Source of the DNA: an uncultured Bacteroidota bacterium
GTDB lineage: Bacteria > Bacteroidota > Bacteroidia > Chitinophagales > Chitinophagaceae
Assembly (NCBI GenBank): GCA_903851455.1
Contig: CAINOM010000294.1
Span: 1 to 6,197 of the forward strand
DNA: 6,197 nt
Direction: 5' to 3'
Shown: positions 1-6,167 of the stretch, in pieces
How positions within the stretch are numbered: the first letter of the stretch is position 1
Layout of the letters: each line of letters starts with the position of its first letter
The notes under the pieces: generated by a model
What the model saw: the letters and a program-made list of their open reading frames with translations, nothing else
The model's database searches: none
What the model was told of the DNA's origin: nothing
Made by a program: the position numbers and the translations under genes

Positions 1-2
1 AC

Positions 3-941
3 TATAAGAACGAGATGGAAGCGAGGCAGGCGAAGGAAAAGAAAGTTGCAGAAGAACATGCAAAGAAGCAACTACCAATAGACGATAAGATACTGCAGGA
101 CTACTTTGCGAAAAACAATATCAAGGCGCAAAAAACCGCCTCTGGAATATACTACACCATAAAGCAGGCAGGTAGCGGAGACCCGGTTCAGCAGGGGCAG
201 ACCGTGAGCCTGAAATATACGGGCAAAACACTTGACGGAAAAGCGTTTGACTCCAACATAGATACTGCAATAGGACACCACGGCGCAGATCCTCTGGTGT
301 TCAATGTAGGGCAGGGACAGATGATACCCGGCATTGATGAAGGTGTAACATTGCTGAAGAGCGGTAGCAAGGCCACGATATATATCCCCTCCCCGCTCGG
401 CTACGGCGCTCAGAGCCCCATGCCTGATATTCCCTCGGATGCCATCCTGATATTTGAAGTGGAAGTGGAAGCTACACAACCCGAATCAACGGAAGACGCA
501 CCCCATGCCGATCCCGCCCAGTTGGCCAAAGATGACAAAATACTAAAAGCCTATTTCACAAAGAAAAACATCAAGGCTAAAAAGACCGTGTCCGGTTTAT
601 ACTATACCATACAAAAAGCAGGCACCGGCAACCCGATAAAAAAAGGACAATCAGTTAGCATCAAGTACACGGGCAAGTCGCTCAACGGCCACGTTTTCGA
701 TTCAAATATTGATGCTGCTGTAGCCGCGAAAAACCAGCACGCCACTGATCCGCTTACGTTCGCAGTAGGTAAGGGGGAGATGATCCCGGGTGTAGATGAA
801 GGAGCTGCACTGTTAAAGAAGGGAAGCAAGGCTACCTTTTATCTTCCCTCGCCGCTGGCCTATAGCACTGAAAGTCCTACACCGGAAATTGCGCCTAATT
901 CCATATTAGTGTTTGAAGTAGAGGTGACGGGAGTGAAGTAG
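3..941 (+). CDS. Tandem-domain FKBP-type peptidyl-prolyl cis-trans isomerase, 5' partial
   Basis: Catalyses cis-trans isomerisation of Xaa-Pro bonds during protein folding. Residues are counted from the ATG at 15. Two FKBP domains are visible, about 41-153 and 191-308, each preceded by a matching helical segment beginning DDKIL (23 and 173). Hand alignment of 23-83 with 173-233 gives 41 identities in 61, so this is an internal duplication. Domain 1 keeps the FKBP pocket residues Y68, F78-D79, I104, Y130 and F147; the position of FKBP12 Trp59 is Ile107. Domain 2 keeps Y218, F228-D229, I258, Y283 and F300, but the Gly after the pocket Tyr is Ser284, and Val260 replaces the Trp. I see no signal peptide, and the frame stays open through codons 3-14 with Lys/Glu-rich residues running on, so ATG 15 is probably internal. 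The true start, and perhaps a lipoprotein signal or another FKBP domain, lies to the left. The gene converges on the higA gene with an 8-bp gap. The family is certain; export is inferred. Confidence 0.9.
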   Translation, partial: YKNEMEARQAKEKKVAEEHAKKQLPIDDKILQDYFAKNNIKAQKTASGIYYTIKQAGSGDPVQQGQTVSLKYTGKTLDGKAFDSNIDTAIGHHGADPLVFNVGQGQMIPGIDEGVTLLKSGSKATIYIPSPLGYGAQSPMPDIPSDAILIFEVEVEATQPESTEDAPHADPAQLAKDDKILKAYFTKKNIKAKKTVSGLYYTIQKAGTGNPIKKGQSVSIKYTGKSLNGHVFDSNIDAAVAAKNQHATDPLTFAVGKGEMIPGVDEGAALLKKGSKATFYLPSPLAYSTESPTPEIAPNSILVFEVEVTGVK

Positions 942-949
942 CCTAAATG

Positions 950-1360
950 CTAAACAGCTTCCAGCAAAATATTGGCATCTATTTGTAATTCCTTATGTAC
1001 CGCCTTCAGGAAGGAAACGTCCGGCCTTTGCTTACCACTCATGATAAGCGATAATTTGGTGTCGCTAACATGAAGCTTTTTCGCCAGTTGCGTTTGCCGT
1101 AATTTCATATCGTACATTTTCATTTCGATGATGCCTGCAAAAGTCGTCGGTGGCTCGATAACGTATGTCTTCTTTTCGTACGCCTGTGCTTTAAGCGCAA
1201 GAGCGCGAATGTCCGCAAGCTCACTTTTGGTCACGTTTGCGCTCCCCTTAGCCATAAGCTTATCTATCTTCGCCATCACAGCATTGTAATCAGTTTCGGA
1301 AGCAATATTATTTATTGCTTTTGCCTTTATTGGCGCTATCGCTTTCCTTGCAATTTTCAT
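950..1360 (-). CDS. higA: HigA-type antitoxin, XRE-family helix-turn-helix protein
   Basis: Antitoxin of a type II toxin-antitoxin pair. It is expected to bind and neutralise the HigB toxin and to repress its own operon. The 136-residue protein has a basic, Ala/Lys-rich N-terminus, a helical region at about 22-65 (including VMAKIDKLMAKG and ELADIRALALKAQAYEK) and a C-terminal XRE helix-turn-helix at about 82-136. The core of the latter is QTQLAKKLHVSDTKLSLIMSG at 90-109, with the usual 'SGKQRPDVSFLKAVHKEL' extension. This layout matches the Bacteroidota HigA-like antitoxins (COG5499 type). The ATG lies 10 bp after the toxin stop codon, with no Shine-Dalgarno motif, so the two genes are co-transcribed and probably translationally linked. 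The spacer contains the 8-bp palindrome AAACGTTT. The stop is 8 bp from the end of the convergent FKBP gene, with no visible terminator, so the transcript probably runs antisense into that gene. The family call is firm; operator binding is inferred from the repeats upstream. Confidence 0.9.
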   Translation of the reverse strand: MKIARKAIAPIKAKAINNIASETDYNAVMAKIDKLMAKGSANVTKSELADIRALALKAQAYEKKTYVIEPPTTFAGIIEMKMYDMKLRQTQLAKKLHVSDTKLSLIMSGKQRPDVSFLKAVHKELQIDANILLEAV

Positions 1361-1370
1361 AAACGTTTTT

Positions 1371-1670
1371 TTAAACAGTAGACGCTCCGTTCAATTTATC
1401 ATATTCCGCATGCCATCCTACAAAGCGGATGTACATCGTCCGCACATCGAAAAAGATTATAGCTATTATTCTATAATTACCCCCACCTATATTGAACACG
1501 AACCTGTCATTTCCGACGGCATCTACAGAATTACTAAACATACGCCTGACCTCATGAAAATTACTCCAGTCGGCCTTTTCCGCAGTTCTATACCAGTTAT
1601 TCATCACGTCCCTGGCCTGCGGATTTTTATCCGTGAAATCTCTGATTACTGCGTAGCTGATAACTACCAT
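1371..1670 (-). CDS. higB: HigB-type toxin, RelE-like mRNA interferase
   Basis: Toxin of the pair. Members of this HigB family (PF09907) are RelE-fold endoribonucleases that cleave mRNA, typically on the ribosome. The 99-residue protein shows the family's hallmarks in order: the N-terminal strand MVVISYAVIRDF, NNWYRTAEKADW at 24-35, VGNDRFVFNIGGGNYR at 52-67, and the C-terminal signature YIRFVGWHAEYDK at 80-92 with His87 and Tyr90. I chose the ATG at 1670 because homologues of this group begin at this strand. An in-frame GTG at 1676 would add only two residues. The start follows a TAnnTTTG promoter box closely, giving a leader of roughly 10 bases without a ribosome-binding site. The order is toxin first, antitoxin second, as in classical higBA loci and unlike most type II modules. 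The sequence is full length with no frameshift, so the toxin is probably functional. Assignment by family motifs is strong; activity is inferred. Confidence 0.92.
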   Translation of the reverse strand: MVVISYAVIRDFTDKNPQARDVMNNWYRTAEKADWSNFHEVRRMFSNSVDAVGNDRFVFNIGGGNYRIIAIIFFDVRTMYIRFVGWHAEYDKLNGASTV

Positions 1671-1686
1671 GAGCACATTTGTGAAA

Positions 1687-1694
1687 CAAAGTTA
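1687..1694 (-). promoter_or_regulatory. Promoter -7 box of the higBA operon
   Basis: On the minus strand this reads TAACTTTG, an exact match to the Bacteroidota -7 consensus TAnnTTTG. It lies 16 bp upstream of the higB ATG, so transcription should start near 1680. There is no clean TTG -33 element at the standard distance. That region is occupied by the TTTAGA repeats, so a bound repressor would cover the sigma-factor contact region. Confidence 0.65.
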
Positions 1695-1702
1695 AGATTT
1701 TT

Positions 1703-1735
1703 TTTAGATTTTCTAAAATATTTAGATTTTCTAAA
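1703..1735. repeat. Operator-like array of four alternating TTTAGA half-sites
   Basis: The plus strand reads TTTAGA (1703-1708), TCTAAA (1712-1717), TTTAGA (1721-1726) and TCTAAA (1730-1735). Each unit is 6 bp, separated by 3-bp spacers TTT, ATA and TTT, giving strict 9-bp periodicity with alternating orientation. It can be read as two identical 15-bp inverted repeats, TTTAGATTTTCTAAA, 18 bp apart, with a third inverted repeat between them. It lies directly upstream of the higB promoter box, which is where XRE antitoxins usually bind. The likely ligand is HigA, alone or as a HigBA complex. The repeat is certain; its operator role is inferred from position and symmetry. Confidence 0.75.
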
Positions 1736-1798
1736 AAACAAAGCGAATTGCATCTGAGTCAGGTTCTGAAGTCGTTAAAAAATCCGGCACTGTGTCTG

Positions 1799-4700
1799 CT
1801 AAAAATCCGTCCCGAGTGCAAAATAAATGACCGGCTTTTTCGGATCATCTATACTCCACGCGGCATCAAGGCGCACAAAGTAGCCAAACAGCGAAGTGCG
1901 CAGGCCACCACCATAGCCAAGTGCAAGGCCATTGGCATTAGGAACTGTGAGTGTCAGGAATACGTTGTTGAGTCCACCTTGTGTAATAAATTGCGGGTAC
2001 TTGTAGGTTGCAGAAAGATTGTCGGAGTTGGGCAGGAATCCCTTCCAGGCGTCACCGGCATCACAAAACGCCACTACCTGCAGGTTCTTCAAGATGGCCG
2101 ATTGTATAGGTCGCTTCAGGAACGTAGTAAGCACCGGCAACCGCAGCTCTGTGCTGAACACAAAGAAGTTATTGCCCACGCGCGCATACTGCTTGTAGCC
2201 ACGCAGCGATGTAGCCACCGTCTGGAAGCCATAGTTATCCGCAGGCGCCTGTGGCTGACCGTCCGCTGTCTTTGGAGATATCCAGTTATCCACGCCGCCG
2301 GCCAGGTACTCCACTTCGCTGCTACCATCGGAGTGTGCATAAGCAAGGCGATTGGCCAGTATAAAGTTTTTGTAGATCTTAGTATAGTGCCTGATATCCA
2401 CGCCAAGGTTATAGCAGCTCTTGTTGCCGTTGTTCAGGCCGTAGAGCTCCTCGCCATATACTTTGAACTTAGTACCGTTCGAGATATTCAGCACTGGCGT
2501 TATCGTATTATCAAACACATACTCCAGCCGGCTCACAGAAGTATACTGCTCAGAGTTTGGCACCGAATAAGCGAGGCTGAGCGTATCAGTAGATTTTTCA
2601 ATAAACCTGTCTTGCCTTAGTGCTGTATGAAACCTGATGCTGCGCACGCGGTCCAGGGGATAGCTGAAGTCTGCCTCCACCATGTTGGAAACCGACTTGA
2701 AAAGCTGCGGCCTCACCAATACAAGATTACCCTTGCTATCTACATAGCCTACGTTCTTGTAAGCCTTATCGGTGTTGCGCAGGAAAAACACGCCCCAGTC
2801 CAGCCGTTTCCGCAGGTTTTGATACTGCAGGAAGTAAGTAGCTGACGAAATATTGATAGGCAGCTGGAAGCCTGCCAGGATCTTCTGGTCTTCCATCAGC
2901 TCATTCATCGCAAGCGTAGTAAGCGCACTAAGCGATGGATTGTTATACTGCCCGCCATTGGTCGCTATCGACTGGTATTGTGAGAACAGCACACTGTTGT
3001 CCAGTTTAATAGAAAAGAACTCCGGCTTAAAGCTGAGGCGGTATGGTGTCGGCTTCATGTTCAGGTAAGCGCTGTCGGTCATTTCGGTAAGCACTGAACT
3101 GTCTGCTGCGCCTGCTGAATTAGCATTGAAAATATTGTTGGGCTTGCGCTTTACTTTCTTCGTTGGCTGCGCAGCAGTGTCTGAGAATTCCGACTGGAAA
3201 GCATTTCCGCCTTTTATCTCCGGCTGCTGCTGGTCTTCCTCCTCCGGCTTGTACTTTCCCGGCGCAAAAGGCAATGATGCATTGCTGCCTGCTGGCGAAC
3301 TCTTCACCTCCGAAGGTTTCTCTACCGACAACAATGTAGGCGATAAGTTCTTCGGCGTGGCATTCACACCCGGCATCTGCAGCTCATGGAAGTACACCAT
3401 GTACTTATCTTTTTCCTGTATCACATCGGCTACGTCCCCACTCGCGAGATTGTATTGCTGGCTGAGTATGCTGGTGTTGTAATTAGTGATAGGTACTGAA
3501 TAAGCAGAGTCTTTGTTGTGACGGTCACGCGCGAAGAGTACTACGTATTTATTGTTGATGCCATTGCTGTCACACAGATAAGCGAAGTTGTCAAGGCCAT
3601 ACTGTATCGGCTGCGTGATGTGCCCATTCTTCACATTGGTGCACTGCACCAACTCCGTGCGCATGGTCTTGAGGTCGTAAAAAAACACGTTCATCGGCCC
3701 GGTAGGTAATTCGTTCACAGCCAGTGGTACATTAATATCCGGCTTAGACCTGTTAGAAAGGAAGAGTATGCCCATTCTGGATCCGCCACTGATAAACTCC
3801 GGAGAAAGATCGTCCCACACATCGTCTGTGATGTTGGTCATCTTCGACCCCTTGAATGTAAAGCTGTAGAGGTCCGTCTGGCTCTTACGTATTGCTGAGA
3901 ACACCAGCTTGTCTTCATCCTGCACCTGCATAAAGGTCATGCTCAGTACACGATCAAAACGATTCTTTGGTATCACATAGTCGTTGGTACGTCCCTTGAG
4001 GCTGTTATAAATGCGGATACGCATTTGTTTTCCCTTCTTGTAAAGTATAGCCAGTTTATAACCGGTATTAGACCACGCGATCATCGGGTAAGTAGGATCG
4101 GTCTGCTCGGTCAGGTCTTTTTGCCCCCCCTGCAGCAGCACCGTCACATCCTGCTCCTTGGCTGTCTTCTGGTCGTAGATAGTATACTCGCCATCCTTCC
4201 ACACCACATAACAGATGTCACTGCCCCTTGGCGATACCCTTATGTTCCGGAGTGTGCTGTTGTCCTTCGGCACTTTAAGCGCTATAAGTCCTTTCGTGCT
4301 ATCCGGTGTTTCCTGCTTCTGTGCATCCTGCGCATATACATTCTTGTAAAAGTTGATACACGAATCATAAGCCTTCGTCACCTTCAGTCCCAGGTTCGCC
4401 TTGTCCTTAGTGGCCTTGTTGAGGCTCGTCTTCTGCTGCATGCTGTACAGCAATTGCTTCACCGTCTTATTGCCATACTCGCTGGATACAAATTTCCAGA
4501 ATGCCTTGCCCGCTAGCTCGGGATATTGTTCAGACAGTGTATAAAATCCGGCATCCGGCCGGGCGTCCAGCAGGCTCTTCCACTCGCTGTTGCTCTTTGC
4601 ATCCCAACCATCAACGAGATACGCGATGTAACCATCGGTCACCCATTCAGGCAGGTTCAGCAGCAAAGCATTCTTCACCATCTTCTTGAAGTTCTCGCCA

Positions 4701-5230
4701 AACATCATGCGCTCCATCACCACACGTGCCATGCCTGCGCGTATCTGGTGCTGCAGGTCACTGTGCTCACCGGTGAAGTATACCACCAGCTTATCACCTA
4801 CCAGGTTCACCGTGCCTCCCTTTGCATTACCTATGCCCTGCGCTTCATCTTTAAGGCCCACGTTCGACTGCCGGTACTCATCATAAGAATTGTAGAGTAT
4901 TATGTTGAAACGCTTGGGAAACTGTCCGCCAAGTTTTTTCTCTATCAGCGCTATATCATCTTCTGCTTCTTCCGATACATACCTGCCCAGTTGTCTGCCT
5001 GCCCGATCATAATGATAGACGCGAAAATGTTTCGTATCAAAGTACTTCCACGCAAACTTCCTGTATTGTAATCTGTTCTGTCCGAACGTCTCGGTATATG
5101 ACTGGCCCTTCACTACAAACGGCATCAAGGCAACTATAAAAAGCAAAATTGCTTTTACTGAGCCGCACAATGTAGTTTTAATTACACGTGATCTGAATTG
5201 AGTCATGAAGCCATTAAGCCTTTGAGCCAT
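1799..5230 (-). CDS. Outer-membrane protein: peptidase-MA-like domain, TolB-like propeller and Omp85-type barrel
   Basis: A multidomain exported protein of 1,143 residues. A signal peptide is visible: basic segment to about 27, hydrophobic core AILLFIVALMPFVV at 27-40, probable cleavage near KGQ (41-43). Residues about 55-300 resemble a peptidase-MA-like (gluzincin-fold) domain, including LPEWVTDGYIAYLVDGWD at 193-210, but no HExxH motif is present; the expected helix reads HQIRAGMARVV at 161-171. Residues about 320-620 contain TolB/WD40-like propeller blades (for example IRVSPRGSDICYVVW, DDLSPEFISGGSRMGILFLSNR). Residues about 620-725 are a Pro/Gln/Ser-rich linker. Residues about 735-1143 form a beta-barrel with Omp85 features: AGGVDNWI at 977-984, the L6-like SLRGY at 1008-1012, VVAFCDAGDAW at 1052-1062, and a C-terminal strand ending in Phe. 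The start may be Met9 (ATG at 5206), which gives a more usual signal peptide; Met1 is kept as the longest form. The gene is divergent from the hydrolase gene, and no clear terminator follows its stop. It probably acts in the outer membrane as a translocation or assembly factor; the substrate is unknown. Confidence 0.85.
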   Translation of the reverse strand: MAQRLNGFMTQFRSRVIKTTLCGSVKAILLFIVALMPFVVKGQSYTETFGQNRLQYRKFAWKYFDTKHFRVYHYDRAGRQLGRYVSEEAEDDIALIEKKLGGQFPKRFNIILYNSYDEYRQSNVGLKDEAQGIGNAKGGTVNLVGDKLVVYFTGEHSDLQHQIRAGMARVVMERMMFGENFKKMVKNALLLNLPEWVTDGYIAYLVDGWDAKSNSEWKSLLDARPDAGFYTLSEQYPELAGKAFWKFVSSEYGNKTVKQLLYSMQQKTSLNKATKDKANLGLKVTKAYDSCINFYKNVYAQDAQKQETPDSTKGLIALKVPKDNSTLRNIRVSPRGSDICYVVWKDGEYTIYDQKTAKEQDVTVLLQGGQKDLTEQTDPTYPMIAWSNTGYKLAILYKKGKQMRIRIYNSLKGRTNDYVIPKNRFDRVLSMTFMQVQDEDKLVFSAIRKSQTDLYSFTFKGSKMTNITDDVWDDLSPEFISGGSRMGILFLSNRSKPDINVPLAVNELPTGPMNVFFYDLKTMRTELVQCTNVKNGHITQPIQYGLDNFAYLCDSNGINNKYVVLFARDRHNKDSAYSVPITNYNTSILSQQYNLASGDVADVIQEKDKYMVYFHELQMPGVNATPKNLSPTLLSVEKPSEVKSSPAGSNASLPFAPGKYKPEEEDQQQPEIKGGNAFQSEFSDTAAQPTKKVKRKPNNIFNANSAGAADSSVLTEMTDSAYLNMKPTPYRLSFKPEFFSIKLDNSVLFSQYQSIATNGGQYNNPSLSALTTLAMNELMEDQKILAGFQLPINISSATYFLQYQNLRKRLDWGVFFLRNTDKAYKNVGYVDSKGNLVLVRPQLFKSVSNMVEADFSYPLDRVRSIRFHTALRQDRFIEKSTDTLSLAYSVPNSEQYTSVSRLEYVFDNTITPVLNISNGTKFKVYGEELYGLNNGNKSCYNLGVDIRHYTKIYKNFILANRLAYAHSDGSSEVEYLAGGVDNWISPKTADGQPQAPADNYGFQTVATSLRGYKQYARVGNNFFVFSTELRLPVLTTFLKRPIQSAILKNLQVVAFCDAGDAWKGFLPNSDNLSATYKYPQFITQGGLNNVFLTLTVPNANGLALGYGGGLRTSLFGYFVRLDAAWSIDDPKKPVIYFALGTDF

Positions 5231-5248
5231 TATTATCCCTTACTTTTG
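5221..5248 (+). promoter_or_regulatory. Bacteroidota-type promoter for the MBL-fold hydrolase
   Basis: A TTTG at 5221-5224 and TACTTTTG at 5241-5248, 16 bp apart, resemble the -33 and TAnnTTTG -7 elements of Bacteroidota promoters; the spacer is at or just under the short end of the usual range. The predicted transcript start near 5255 leaves a leader of about 27 bases before the ATG at 5282, with no Shine-Dalgarno motif. The box lies inside the longer reading frame starting at 5198, which argues against that start. The -33 element overlaps the first codons of the divergent barrel gene. Confidence 0.6.
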
Positions 5249-5253
5249 CAATA

Positions 5254-5260
5254 CAAATTA
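5254..5260 (-). promoter_or_regulatory. Possible -7 box of the barrel gene
   Basis: The minus strand reads TAATTTG, one base short of TAnnTTTG, 23 bp before the first possible ATG of the barrel gene. No convincing -33 element was found at the right distance. It is proposed because the divergent gene needs a promoter in the 51-bp gap or inside the start of the hydrolase gene. The box is back to back with the plus-strand box at 5241-5248, so the two promoters could compete. Confidence 0.28.
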
Positions 5261-5281
5261 CTGAATTTACACCATTCCGAT

Positions 5282-5920
5282 ATGTTAAATATTAACTATT
5301 TTACTTTCAACGCTTTTGAAGAGAATACTTACATCATTGCCAACGATAAAAAACAATGCTGGATCATAGACCCCGGCATGTACCAGCAGGACGAAAAAGA
5401 TGCGATTTTTGAGTTCATCGCCAATAAACAACTACAGCCCCAGGGCATCATCAATACGCATGCGCATATCGACCACATCTTCGGCGTGCAGGCGCTTATG
5501 GACAAATATAACATCCCATTCAGCATGCATGAGCAGGAGACAGAAGTACTGAAAATGGCCGCCGGCTCTGCTACCCTCTTCGGTTTCGATTTTCGCAGTG
5601 TGCCTAAACCCACTTCTTTTATCAAGGCAAGTGAGCCACTACAACTGGGCGATGATATACTGCAGGTGTTTCATACGCCCGGCCACTCGCCCGGCAGTAT
5701 ATCATTCTATTACCCCAGGGGCAACTGGGTGATCTCCGGCGATGTGCTGTTCTCCGGCAGCATCGGCCGCACTGACCTCCCCGGCGGCAATTTCGATACA
5801 CTTATTAATAGCATTCACACACAGCTCTTCACGCTACCAGCAGAAACCACGGTACTCTCAGGTCACGGCCCTGCCACCACTATTGGTGAAGAGAAAAAAC
5901 ACAATCCGTTTTTGAAGTAG
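5282..5920 (+). CDS. MBL-fold metallohydrolase, glyoxalase II-like (short YcbL-type)
   Basis: A 212-residue metallo-beta-lactamase-fold hydrolase, probably cytoplasmic because no signal peptide is seen. All binuclear metal ligands are present: H60, H62, D64 and H65 in THAHIDH (59-65), H135 in TPGHSPGS, D154 in ISGDVLFSGSIGRTDLPGG, and H195 in LSGHGPATTIGEEKKHNPF. The last two motifs are typical of the hydroxyacylglutathione hydrolase-like group. The protein stops just after the MBL domain and lacks the C-terminal helical substrate-binding domain of classical glyoxalase II, so it belongs to the short YcbL-like type. Thioester hydrolysis is the family expectation; the natural substrate is not known, and glutathione may be absent in this phylum. 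I chose the ATG at 5282 because homologues start at MLNI.xFTFN..xENTYI, and because a promoter box sits between it and the upstream in-frame ATG at 5198. The gene is divergent from the barrel gene, with 51 bp between the starts. A weak hairpin begins at its stop codon. Confidence 0.9.
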   Translation: MLNINYFTFNAFEENTYIIANDKKQCWIIDPGMYQQDEKDAIFEFIANKQLQPQGIINTHAHIDHIFGVQALMDKYNIPFSMHEQETEVLKMAAGSATLFGFDFRSVPKPTSFIKASEPLQLGDDILQVFHTPGHSPGSISFYYPRGNWVISGDVLFSGSIGRTDLPGGNFDTLINSIHTQLFTLPAETTVLSGHGPATTIGEEKKHNPFLK

Positions 5921-5953
5921 GCATCACCAGGCTTGGTAATGCCGTTTAAAAAA
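5920..5953 (+). terminator. Weak intrinsic terminator after the MBL-fold hydrolase
   Basis: GGCAT (5920-5924) pairs with ATGCC (5939-5943). After one C/A mismatch, ACCA (5926-5929) pairs with TGGT (5934-5937) around the loop GGCT. The stem begins at the last base of the TAG stop codon. The tail is GTTT followed by A residues rather than a proper T-run, so termination may be inefficient or assisted by another factor. Confidence 0.45.
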
Positions 5954-6135
5954 TGGTCGGAAATTGCCCTTTGTTTCCAGGCATTTCAATGCATATTTAA
6001 TCAAAATTTGTTAATCACTTGCAAATGGGCCGATTTTCTTGAAAATATTTTTAGGGAATTTATCGTTATTATTAATTGATTTACATCCATTTAAGATTAT
6101 AAATAAAATTTCTTTGAAAAATTTATTCAAAAATG
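5954..6135. other. AT-rich non-coding region upstream of an unseen gene
   Basis: No open reading frame longer than about 15 codons begins here. The base composition is clearly AT-richer than the coding part of the window. Visible small structures are a 12-bp near-palindrome GCATTTCAATGC at 5981-5992 and a direct repeat of TTAATCA at 5997-6003 and 6011-6017. I assign no function to them. The region probably forms the upstream regulatory zone of the promoter at 6136-6167. Confidence 0.55.
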
Positions 6136-6167
6136 TTTGGTGATTTCAAAATGTAGATATACATTTG
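6136..6167 (+). promoter_or_regulatory. Bacteroidota-type promoter facing the right edge
   Basis: TTTG at 6136-6139, a 20-bp spacer and TACATTTG at 6160-6167 match the TTG / N17-23 / TAnnTTTG pattern fully. This is the best-formed promoter in the window. Transcription would begin near 6174 and run out of the window, so the driven gene is not visible. No start codon with an open frame follows within the last 24 bases. Confidence 0.65.

Noticed and set aside
72..479. 135-codon minus-strand reading frame within the FKBP gene
   Set aside because: It mirrors FKBP domain 1, which is strongly supported in the other frame. The Cys/Tyr-rich translation is typical of a shadow frame.
1361..1368. AAACGTTT palindrome between higB and higA
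   Set aside because: An 8-bp AT-rich palindrome is expected by chance, and nothing suggests it is a separate operator or a processing site.
1410..1757. 115-codon plus-strand reading frame over higB
   Set aside because: It is antisense to a clear HigB toxin and runs across the operator repeats into low-complexity sequence. No family features.
1736..1798. Possible terminator after the barrel gene
   Set aside because: Two T-runs follow the stop on the minus strand, but I could not build a convincing stem before either, so none is annotated.
1748..2620. 290-codon plus-strand reading frame
   Set aside because: It lies wholly antisense to the Omp85-type barrel, whose motifs and C-terminal Phe are intact. 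Its translation is rich in Ile, Arg, His and Cys, with no recognisable domain. It is a shadow frame.
4124..4130. Run of seven C (seven G in the coding strand) as a possible phase-variation tract
   Set aside because: The frame is intact, the tract lies deep in a long gene encoding Gly-Gly, and seven bases is short for a switching tract. No hidden out-of-frame product is supported.
4526..5071. 181-codon plus-strand reading frame, with a similar one at 4025-4516
   Set aside because: Both are antisense to the peptidase-like and propeller parts of the large gene, have unusual composition and show no motif.
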